This document shows, one piece after another, positions 57,798 through 64,000 of a DNA stretch of 64,000 bases (the first letter of the stretch is position 1; each line of letters opens with the position of its first letter). Source of the stretch: VAXT01 sp963728535. Lineage in GTDB: Bacteria > Actinomycetota > Thermoleophilia > Gaiellales > Gaiellaceae. The DNA lies in the NCBI GenBank assembly GCA_963728535.1, contig CAVSKK010000001.1, positions 1,550,001-1,614,000 on the forward strand. The letters are read 5' to 3'. The translations under genes were made by a program, and so were the position numbers. The notes beneath the pieces were generated by a model. That model was not told where the DNA came from, ran no database searches, and saw nothing but the letters and a program-made list of their open reading frames with translations.

Positions 57798-59524
57798 CCG
57801 TCGGAACCGCCGGCCACATCGACCACGGCAAGACGTGGCTCGTGAGAGCGCTGACGGGAAAGGACACGGACAGGCTTCCCGAGGAGCAGGAGCGCGGCAT
57901 CTCGATCGACCTCGGCTACGCGCCGCTCGATCTGCCCGGTGGGCGGCGGGTGTCAGTGATCGACGTGCCCGGCCACGAGCGCTTCATCCGCAACATGGTC
58001 GCGGGCGCGAGCGGGATCGACCTCTTCCTGCTCGTGATCGACGCGACCGAGGGCGCGCGTCCCCAGACGCACGAGCACCTGGCGATCCTGCGGCTGCTCG
58101 GAGTCGACCGAGGCGTGGTCGCCGTCACGAAGACCGACGCCGCCGATCCCGCGCTGCTCGAGCTCGTCGTGGCCGAGGCGCGCGAGCTCGTCCCCGGCGC
58201 CGAGGTCGTCCCGGTGAGCGCAAAGACCGGAGAAGGGCTCGCGGACCTACGCGCCGCGCTCAAAACAGCCGCCGCGAGCGGCGAGCACGAGGAGCTCCTC
58301 GGCGCGACACGCCTCTATGTCGACCGAGCCTTCACGCTGCACGGGATCGGCACCGTCGCCACGGGCACTCTCTGGTCCGGGTCGATCGGCGAGGGCGACG
58401 AGCTTCGAGCCGAGCCCGCCGGCCTCGACGTCCGCGTGCGCAGCGTGCAAGTGCACGACCTGCCCGTCGAGCGCGCGGAGGCGGGGCAGCGCGTCGCGGT
58501 GGCGCTTCCCGGCATCGAGCGAGAGGCCCTTGGCCGTGGCGACGCGCTGATCGAAGCAGGCGCGTACCCGGTCAGCTACCGGCTCGACGTCGAGCTCGAG
58601 GAGCTGGAGCCGATTCCCGGCCACGCCCGGATCCAGGTTCTGCACGGGACGGCCGAGATCGCCGCTCAGCTCGTGCGGGTCGGCGACCGCTTCGGGCAGC
58701 TTCGCCTGGCCACGCCGGTGGTGGCAGCCCGTGGCGACCACCTCGTCCTCCGCGACAAGACCACCCTCGGCGGGGGCCGTGTCCTCGACCCGGCGCCGCC
58801 GCGTGCGCCCGACATTGCACGCCTCGAGCTGCTGGCGACGGACGACCCCGACTCGATCGTGCGGGCACTCGTCCACGAGCCCGTTCGCGCCGGCGATCTG
58901 GCCGCCCGTGCGCTGCTCTCGCCGGTGGACCTCGCCGCGGGCCTCGGCTCCGTGGAGCAGGCTGACGGCTGGCACTTCTCAGCCGACTGGCTCGACCACG
59001 CCCGGCGCGAGGCGAGGACGAGGCTCACGCTGCGGGCCGAAGCGGCGCCGCTCGACCCCGGCCTCCCCGCTGGAGATCTGCTCGCCGGAGCACCGTGGGC
59101 CGACGCCGTCCTGCCGCTCCTCGGGATCGAGCAACGGGACGGCAAGGTCTACCTCGCGGGCGCGGCCGCGTCTCTTGGCGACAAGGCCGCCGATGCGGAA
59201 GCCCTGGAAGCGAAGCTCGATGAAGCCGGCCTCGAGCCGACCCCGGTCGACGACGCCGACCTCGCACGCTTCCTCGAAGCCCGGGGCCGGCTCGTTCGCG
59301 TGGGAGACGGGCTCGCCGTCGGCATCGGCCCCTACGAGGCGGCCAAGCGCGCTCTGATCGAGGAGTGCGAGCAGGCGGGCAAGATCACGCTCGCCCGCTT
59401 TCGCGACCTGCTCGGCAGCTCACGCAGGCCGGCGCAGCTTCTGCTGGAGCGCTTCGACGCCGACGGCCTCACGAGGCGAGTCGGCGACGAGCGGGTGCTC
59501 AGGCGCTCAGCCGCCCGGAGCTAG
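57788..59524 (+). CDS. selB: Selenocysteine-specific elongation factor SelB
   Basis: 578 residues. A GTPase that delivers Sec-tRNA(Sec) to UGA codons marked by a SECIS hairpin. G1 AGHIDHGKTWL, G2 ERGISIDLGYA, G3 DVPGHERFIRNM and G4 VTKTD. Domains 2 and 3 follow (RLYVDRAFTLHGIGTVATGTLWSGSI). The C-terminal winged-helix repeats that bind SECIS include RFLEARGRLVRVGDGLAVG and KITLARFRDLLGSSRRPAQLLLERFDADGLTRRVGDERVLR. ATG 57788. The stop shares the palindrome CTAG with the stop of the convergent membrane-protein gene. Confidence 0.95.
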   Translation: MPLTVGTAGHIDHGKTWLVRALTGKDTDRLPEEQERGISIDLGYAPLDLPGGRRVSVIDVPGHERFIRNMVAGASGIDLFLLVIDATEGARPQTHEHLAILRLLGVDRGVVAVTKTDAADPALLELVVAEARELVPGAEVVPVSAKTGEGLADLRAALKTAAASGEHEELLGATRLYVDRAFTLHGIGTVATGTLWSGSIGEGDELRAEPAGLDVRVRSVQVHDLPVERAEAGQRVAVALPGIEREALGRGDALIEAGAYPVSYRLDVELEELEPIPGHARIQVLHGTAEIAAQLVRVGDRFGQLRLATPVVAARGDHLVLRDKTTLGGGRVLDPAPPRAPDIARLELLATDDPDSIVRALVHEPVRAGDLAARALLSPVDLAAGLGSVEQADGWHFSADWLDHARREARTRLTLRAEAAPLDPGLPAGDLLAGAPWADAVLPLLGIEQRDGKVYLAGAAASLGDKAADAEALEAKLDEAGLEPTPVDDADLARFLEARGRLVRVGDGLAVGIGPYEAAKRALIEECEQAGKITLARFRDLLGSSRRPAQLLLERFDADGLTRRVGDERVLRRSAARS

Positions 59525-61140
59525 TTCAGGCCGCAGTCCCATTCGCCGGCGTCGTACCTCGCGAGCCTGACGACGGCGTCGCCGGCGGGCAGTCGCACGG
59601 GGAACGACGTCGGCAGGTCGTGGTCGAGATCGGCGCGATAGTCGTACAGGATCAGAACACCGTCGGCCTGGCCCAGATACGTATAGGGGCCAGGCCGCAG
59701 GAGCGCGGGCCGCGGTACCCCGGTTCGCTCGAGGCAGACAACGTTCGCGCGCACCGAGAGCACGCTGAAGCGCTGCGGGTAGATCTGGTCACCCATCGCC
59801 GCCTGCTTTGCGAGGTTGAGGCCGCGCTGCCATGCGAGGAACAGGGTGAGCGTGACGACGAGCGCAACGAACAGCGCAACTGCCGGGGACATCTTGAGCT
59901 GTCGCGCGACGAGCGACGGCCAGATCGTGAAGCTCCCGAAGAGCAAGACGGCCCAGAGCACGAGTGCGGCGACCACAGCCCGCGACCCCTCCTCTTCGAT
60001 GAACCTCGGGATGTTGGGCGCGAGAAAGCCCAGGAGCAGAGGGAGGACGACGATGAGGGACGCGATCGGCCACGGGGAGCCTCGCGAGCGGCGCCACCCC
60101 AGGCGGCTGCCGACTGCGATCAGACCGCCGCCGACCGCGAGCAGGAGAAGCGCCAACACGGTCCACCAAACGAGCGACTCGTGGTTGAGTAGCTCCGACG
60201 ACGGGTCCTGCACGTGCGCGTCGCGCAGCTGGGCCAGGACGTGCGGTGCCAGGAGCGCCGCACTGAGCGAAGCGGCGGCAAGCGCACCAAATGCGCCGAT
60301 CGCCGCCCGGCGCGCGCGCGCCGACCCGGTGCGACTGATCACCGGCACGAGCGCGGCGGCGACGCAGAGAAAGACGAGTGGAAGCCCGACGAGCCAGGCC
60401 GGCCCGAGCTCGGTGACGTGCCAGCCGGGATGCTCGGACGTGTTCCTCTCTGCGATGCCGTTCAGCGTGTCGAGCGTGCTCTCGTCGAGCGGCTGGAACT
60501 TGCAACGCTGGAAGCAGTAATAGGCAAACTGCCGCTCGACGAGGAGGTCGCGCACCTTGTCCGCGGCCGCGACGAGCGCCACCGCTGCGACCGCCGGGAC
60601 CAGGATCACCGCCGCGAGCCCCGCCGGCGGCAGGCCGCTGAAACGCGGCAACGCGAGGCGAACCGCGCCGAACCAGAGCCCGCCGAGGATGGCTGCGACC
60701 GACGCCGTCAGCGCGAGGTAGAGGACCGCGCGACCGAGGATCGTCGTCTCGGTCAGCCCAACCGCCTCTGGAAAGACGCCCAGCCTCGAGTAGTACGCGT
60801 CGTAGGAAACGCGCACGACGCCGTAGACGAGCAGGCCGACGAGGCTGGCGACAGCCTTGTAGTCCGAGGCGAGGCCGCGAATCAGCCCGGTCGGCGCCGA
60901 CGCCGGGGCGACGACGACCGCCGCCGGTTCAGGCGGTTCGCCGGGAGCCGGTTCTGGCTGCGCTGGCTCGGGAACGTCGGGTCGATCGGGTTCTGGCACC
61001 GCCGCCGCCTCGGGCTCAGGCTCCTCCGGCTGCCGTCGTTCGGAGCGATCTCGCGCACGCCGCCCGAACGCGAACGCGACGAGTGCCGCGACCGGAGCAA
61101 GGACGCGGTTCCTCCTCGTATGCGACGACCCTGTCGCCAC
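59521..61140 (-). CDS. Large multi-pass membrane protein of unknown function
   Basis: 539 residues. A basic N-terminus is followed by a Pro/Glu-rich segment (about 40-75, PEEPEPEAAAVPEPDRPDVPEP). About eight to nine membrane helices span residues 90-410, with a soluble loop (VERQFAYYCFQRCKFQPLDESTLDTLNGIAERNTSEHPGWH) holding two cysteines. The C-terminal 110 residues are soluble and beta-rich (FSVLSVRANVVCLERTGVPRPALLRPGPYTYLGQADGVLILYDY). No family recognised. The stop overlaps that of selB. A small membrane protein gene lies 3 bp upstream on the same strand, so the two are probably co-transcribed. Confidence 0.75.
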   Translation of the reverse strand: MATGSSHTRRNRVLAPVAALVAFAFGRRARDRSERRQPEEPEPEAAAVPEPDRPDVPEPAQPEPAPGEPPEPAAVVVAPASAPTGLIRGLASDYKAVASLVGLLVYGVVRVSYDAYYSRLGVFPEAVGLTETTILGRAVLYLALTASVAAILGGLWFGAVRLALPRFSGLPPAGLAAVILVPAVAAVALVAAADKVRDLLVERQFAYYCFQRCKFQPLDESTLDTLNGIAERNTSEHPGWHVTELGPAWLVGLPLVFLCVAAALVPVISRTGSARARRAAIGAFGALAAASLSAALLAPHVLAQLRDAHVQDPSSELLNHESLVWWTVLALLLLAVGGGLIAVGSRLGWRRSRGSPWPIASLIVVLPLLLGFLAPNIPRFIEEEGSRAVVAALVLWAVLLFGSFTIWPSLVARQLKMSPAVALFVALVVTLTLFLAWQRGLNLAKQAAMGDQIYPQRFSVLSVRANVVCLERTGVPRPALLRPGPYTYLGQADGVLILYDYRADLDHDLPTSFPVRLPAGDAVVRLARYDAGEWDCGLN

Positions 61141-61143
61141 GGT

Positions 61144-61491
61144 CTACGTACTTATGATCGAGGCGGTCGGGCTCGGCGAGTCACTACCGCCCGCGGTCAT
61201 CCCGATTACGAGCGGGATGATCATGATCAAGGCGCCGAGCATGATCAACGCGACCGGGAACCGGTACGCCTTCGGCACCCACTTGAAGATCGTCTCCAGG
61301 ACCTGCTTGACGATGTCCCAGGGGCCTGTGCCTGCATCGGGTCCGCGACGCCTGCCGGCCTCCGGCGCCCAGCCCATGAAAATCGCGACCACCATCAAGA
61401 GCCCAACCAAGGCAACGGCCGCGCCAACGCCCATCACGACATAGAGCGGGCCCGTGAAGTCCGAAGCAAGAACGCCCATGTGGTCCCGCAA
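61144..61491 (-). CDS. Small two-helix membrane protein of unknown function
   Basis: 115 residues. Two membrane helices, GPLYVVMGVGAAVALVGLLMVVAIFMGW and PVALIMLGALIMIIPLVIGMTAG, are separated by a polar loop (RRRGPDAGTGPWDIVKQVLETIFKWVPKAY) with an amphipathic helix. TTG 61491 has GAGGG upstream at good spacing; ATG 61479 (MGVLASDF) is the alternative. It precedes the large membrane-protein gene by 3 bp and is divergent from the caspase-like genes across a 116-bp promoter region. No family recognised. Confidence 0.65.
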   Translation of the reverse strand: MRDHMGVLASDFTGPLYVVMGVGAAVALVGLLMVVAIFMGWAPEAGRRRGPDAGTGPWDIVKQVLETIFKWVPKAYRFPVALIMLGALIMIIPLVIGMTAGGSDSPSPTASIIST

Positions 61492-61530
61492 CTATGACCC
61501 TCGACAAACGGATGTCAAGAGACGGAACCC

Positions 61531-61575
61531 CCTCGGCCGCACATTGTTGACAGCCCTCAGCCGAGGTCTTACGGT
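61531..61575 (+). promoter_or_regulatory. Strong sigma-70-type promoter with flanking inverted repeat, upstream of the caspase-like genes
   Basis: TTGACA (61547-61552, perfect -35), 17-bp spacer, TACGGT (61570-61575, -10), 32 bp before ATG 61608. A 7-bp inverted repeat CCTCGGC (61531-61537) and GCCGAGG (61560-61566) straddles the -35 box and most of the spacer, a typical place for a repressor operator. No repressor gene is evident beside it. Confidence 0.6.
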
Positions 61576-61607
61576 GGACGATCCCGACGCTGCGGCAAGG
61601 AGGAGAG

Positions 61608-62462
61608 ATGGCCACCGGACGCTCGATTCACATTGGTCTCAACAGTGTCGACCCACAGCACTACGACGGGTGGGACGGCACCCTGGCGGCGTGCGAATTC
61701 GACGCCAACGATATGCAGGCAGTGGCAGAGAGCCGTGGCTTCCAGTCCACCAAGATGCTGACCCAGGAGGCGACCGCAGACGCCGTCCAGGCCGCGATCG
61801 AGGAAGCCGCGGGCGAGCTTTCCGGCGGCGACTTCCTGTTCCTCACGTACTCCGGCCACGGCGGCCAAGTGCCGGACAAGAACGACGAGGAGGAAGCCGA
61901 CCGCTCCGACGAGACCTGGGTGCTGTACGACCGTCAACTCGTCGACGACGAGCTCTATGCGCTGTGGGCGAAGTTCCAGCCCGGCGTCCGCATCTTCGTG
62001 CTCTCCGACAGCTGCCACAGCGGGACGGTCCTGCGCGGGATCGAAGACGAGAACGTGGTGCCGAACGTCCTGGCCAAGAGGGAAACGGCCGACGCGCAAT
62101 CACCCCGGTATCGCGCGCTGCCGCTCGACGTGATGGTCAAGACGTATCGGGACCACCGGGACGAATACGACGAGATCCAGAAATCGGTTCCCACCACGTC
62201 CAAGGCGGACGTCGGCGCGACGGTGTTGCTGATCTCGGGTTGCCAGGACGAGCAGACGTCGCTCGACGGCGTCGCCAACGGGCTCTTCACCGAGAAGTGG
62301 CTCGACGCCTGGGACAAGGGCGCGTGGAAGGGCGACTATCCCGCCTTCCACAAGGCGATCATTGCCACGATGCCCGCCGATCAGCAGCCGAACTACATGT
62401 CGGTCGGCGCGGCGAACCCGGCGTTCGAAGGGCAGGATCCGCTCACACTCGACTCCGACTGA
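61608..62462 (+). CDS. Caspase-fold cysteine protease (metacaspase, peptidase C14)
   Basis: 284 residues. Begins SIHIGLNSVDPQHYDGWDGTLAACEFDANDMQAVAESRGF, the metacaspase opening (xxxIGLNxVDxxxY..W.G.L.xCxxDAxxMxxVAxxxGF). Catalytic dyad His84 in FLTYSGHGGQVPD and Cys136 in VLSDSCHSGT. An acidic loop (DKNDEEEADRSDETWVLYD), typical of Ca-dependent metacaspases, follows the His; they cleave after Arg/Lys. There are no prodomain, signal peptide or fused domains. ATG 61608 follows AAGGAGGAG. It lies 15 bp upstream of a second, larger caspase-fold gene on the same strand, with which it likely forms one transcript. Confidence 0.92.
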   Translation: MATGRSIHIGLNSVDPQHYDGWDGTLAACEFDANDMQAVAESRGFQSTKMLTQEATADAVQAAIEEAAGELSGGDFLFLTYSGHGGQVPDKNDEEEADRSDETWVLYDRQLVDDELYALWAKFQPGVRIFVLSDSCHSGTVLRGIEDENVVPNVLAKRETADAQSPRYRALPLDVMVKTYRDHRDEYDEIQKSVPTTSKADVGATVLLISGCQDEQTSLDGVANGLFTEKWLDAWDKGAWKGDYPAFHKAIIATMPADQQPNYMSVGAANPAFEGQDPLTLDSD

Positions 62463-62477
62463 GCTCGCAACACGATC

Positions 62478-64000
62478 GTGAGTAACTGGGCCGTCGTCAT
62501 CGGGGTCGACGAATACGGCGACGACGCGCTGGAGCTGTCGGGCGCCGTGCGCGACGCCGAGCTCTTCCGCGCCTGGGTTCGCGAGGAGAACGGCGGCCCG
62601 GTCCCGGAAGAGAATCTCCGCTTTCTGCCGGCCCGCACCGACGGGGGTGATCCAGGCGACGGCGTTCCGACGAAGGACAACATCGTGGCCGCGATCAACG
62701 ACGTGCTCGAGCGCAGCGGTGGCGTCGGCGAGGCGTTCTACTTCTTCTTCGCGGGCCACGGCCTCGCCGCCTGGGTGTCGAAGCGGGAGGAGGGCGCGAT
62801 CCTGACACCGGGCTTCGACAAGGAGCATCCCGAGCACTCGCTCGCGATCCGATCCGTGCTCGAGTACTTCGAGACAGTCCAGTTCGCCGACCAGTTCTTT
62901 TTCATCGACGCGTGCCGAAACGCGCCGAAGCAGGACTTCGAGATCGGTCGCTGGCCGATTCCCCGCCGGCGCGACCCGGGCAAGCCGCCGGTGCAGCAGT
63001 TCGTCCTCTACGCCACGTCGCCGGGCCTGACGGCAGCGCAGGACACCTGGGAGGGCATAGGCGAGTTCACCAAGGTCCTCAAGGAGGGGCTCTTCGAGGG
63101 ACACGCCAAGGCCTGGTCCTGGGATCGCAACTGCTATGAGGTTCGCTGGGAGAAGCTGGCCACCTACATCAAGGACGCGATGGAGGCGGCGAAGGTCGCG
63201 ACGAAGCCGGGCCACACGCCGCCGCCGGAGGGCTGGCCCATCCAGGTACCGCAAGACACGGGAAGCCGCGGCGTCGAGGGGCGCCAGCGCGACGCGCTGC
63301 TTGCTTCGATTCCCCGCGCGTCCGTCGATCCGCTCGAGCTGACGATCAAGCTCGAGGCCGACCCGGTCTACGACGAGGCCGAGGTGAGCGTGCTCGACGC
63401 CGTCGCCTCCCCTGTCGCGAGCGCGCTCAAGGTCACGGGCGACTCCCACGTCTTTACCCTTCCGCCGAAGACGTACGCCGTGCTCGTCCGGACGAAGGAC
63501 AAGCGGGTGGGCCGGGTCGAAGCGCCGATCGAGCTCTACGACAAGCCGCTGACGAAGGTGGTCGGGCTCCAACCCGACCAGCCCGCGGAGGGCGACGTGT
63601 CGGAGCAGGTCGGTCCGGGCGAGCCGAGACAAGGCAACCGGCCGGGCACGATCATCGTGAAGACCGCGGACCCGTTGACGGTCGTCGAGCTCCGTGACGA
63701 AGCCGGCGAGGTCCTCGACGCCAAGAAGGTGGAGGGAAAGACGGGCGCGGCGTCGTTCGAGCAACCGCCGGGCTTCTACCGCGTCAGGTTGATCGGTCCC
63801 GAGGGACCGGGCGAGGAGCAGTTCGTCGTCCTGGACTCCGGCGGGGAGGCGGTTCCGGACAAGCTCGAGTCCACACAGGTGAGCGACCGGACGATCGAGC
63901 TCGCGGAGGCGGCCGGGGGCCACTACGACGCCGGGACCCACGCGATCGCCTTTCCCGGGAAGGGGGAGTCGCTCGAGTGGGCCGATCCCTCGACGATCAT
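62478..64000 (+). CDS. Second caspase-fold (C14) protein with C-terminal extension, truncated by the window end
   Basis: An open frame from GTG 62478 to the window edge (507 codons, no stop). Residues 1-240 form a caspase-like domain: NWAVVIGVDEYGDDALELSGAVRDAELFRAWV, His94 in AFYFFFAGHGLAAW, and Cys146 in FFFIDACRNAP. This is the FxGHG / DACR form common in bacterial caspase-like proteins of conflict or signalling systems, different from the metacaspase form of its neighbour. Residues about 285-500 are beta-rich with three or so repeats of a small sandwich (VDPLELTIKLEADPVYDEAEVSV, GTIIVKTADPLTVVELRDEAGEV, FYRVRLIGPEGPGEEQFVVLD). The full domain plan lies beyond 64000. Confidence 0.85.
   Translation, partial: MSNWAVVIGVDEYGDDALELSGAVRDAELFRAWVREENGGPVPEENLRFLPARTDGGDPGDGVPTKDNIVAAINDVLERSGGVGEAFYFFFAGHGLAAWVSKREEGAILTPGFDKEHPEHSLAIRSVLEYFETVQFADQFFFIDACRNAPKQDFEIGRWPIPRRRDPGKPPVQQFVLYATSPGLTAAQDTWEGIGEFTKVLKEGLFEGHAKAWSWDRNCYEVRWEKLATYIKDAMEAAKVATKPGHTPPPEGWPIQVPQDTGSRGVEGRQRDALLASIPRASVDPLELTIKLEADPVYDEAEVSVLDAVASPVASALKVTGDSHVFTLPPKTYAVLVRTKDKRVGRVEAPIELYDKPLTKVVGLQPDQPAEGDVSEQVGPGEPRQGNRPGTIIVKTADPLTVVELRDEAGEVLDAKKVEGKTGAASFEQPPGFYRVRLIGPEGPGEEQFVVLDSGGEAVPDKLESTQVSDRTIELAEAAGGHYDAGTHAIAFPGKGESLEWADPSTI

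Overview
The window looks like chromosomal DNA of a high-G+C actinobacterium, most likely class Thermoleophilia (Gaiellales or Solirubrobacterales). This placement is an inference. It rests on uniformly G+C-rich codon usage, frequent GTG/TTG starts, very tight gene packing with 1-13 bp overlaps, a Gram-positive type LexA box, many STAND-ATPase signalling proteins, and tandem secreted proteins with the RPSPAMV...LGGTSYA leader common in that class. There is no rRNA, IS element, integrase, phage gene or CRISPR array. No gene-free stretch exceeds about 200 bp, apart from the RNase P RNA gene.

Layout. 1-2.3 kb: a slightly less G+C-rich signalling patch with two orphan LuxR-type HTH proteins, a membrane HD-GYP phosphodiesterase, and a 21-codon micro-ORF divergent from it across a 12-bp palindrome. 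2.3-8.0 kb: a complete dipeptide/oligopeptide ABC operon on the minus strand (binding protein, two permeases, two ATPases). 8.1-14.0 kb: primary-type sigma factor, type IA topoisomerase, acyltransferase, stand-alone 5'-3' exonuclease, histone-deacetylase-like hydrolase. 14.2-17.5 kb: divergent NarL-type regulator and sensor kinase, then RsgA behind a 14-codon ORF. 17.5-22.7 kb: a phospho-Thr signalling cluster (kinase-STAND-TPR protein, two tail-anchored FHA proteins, a second Ser/Thr kinase). 22.9-25.5 kb: CPA2 antiporter with universal-stress domains.

25.9-40.1 kb: two modules that each pair a flavoprotein oxidoreductase with a small HTH-less cyclic-nucleotide-fold protein, mixed with sugar genes (GH15, 6-phosphogluconate dehydrogenase, beta-propeller lactonase-like protein), an FHA-amidohydrolase fusion, an M19 dipeptidase, and a cyclase-STAND-TPR protein. 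40.2-47.7 kb: aquaporin, rnpB, a zinc-ribbon/LexA pair with a perfect SOS box, tRNA-Leu(GAG), TldD/TldE, SecG, a receiver protein and a glycosyltransferase. 47.7-53.9 kb: methylmalonyl-CoA mutase large subunit, two tandem secreted proteins, a MoaD-MoaE fusion, and a secreted subtilase-cupredoxin-polyproline-PASTA protein.

54.0-59.5 kb: an overlapping operon of M50 protease, a frameshifted LOG-family gene, selA, an O-methyltransferase and selB, which shows selenocysteine use. 59.5-61.5 kb: two membrane proteins on the minus strand. 61.6-64.0 kb: two consecutive caspase-fold (C14) proteins behind a strong promoter; the second runs off the window.

Functionally, the window is dominated by signalling (c-di-GMP, cAMP-like, Ser/Thr phosphorylation read by FHA domains) and by cell-surface and proteolytic functions. 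The least ordinary points are the caspase pair, the blue-copper subtilase with 55 consecutive prolines, the FHA-amidohydrolase fusion, the split cNMP-fold/flavoprotein modules whose cNMP folds lack the phosphate-binding arginine, and the methyltransferase inside the selA-selB operon.
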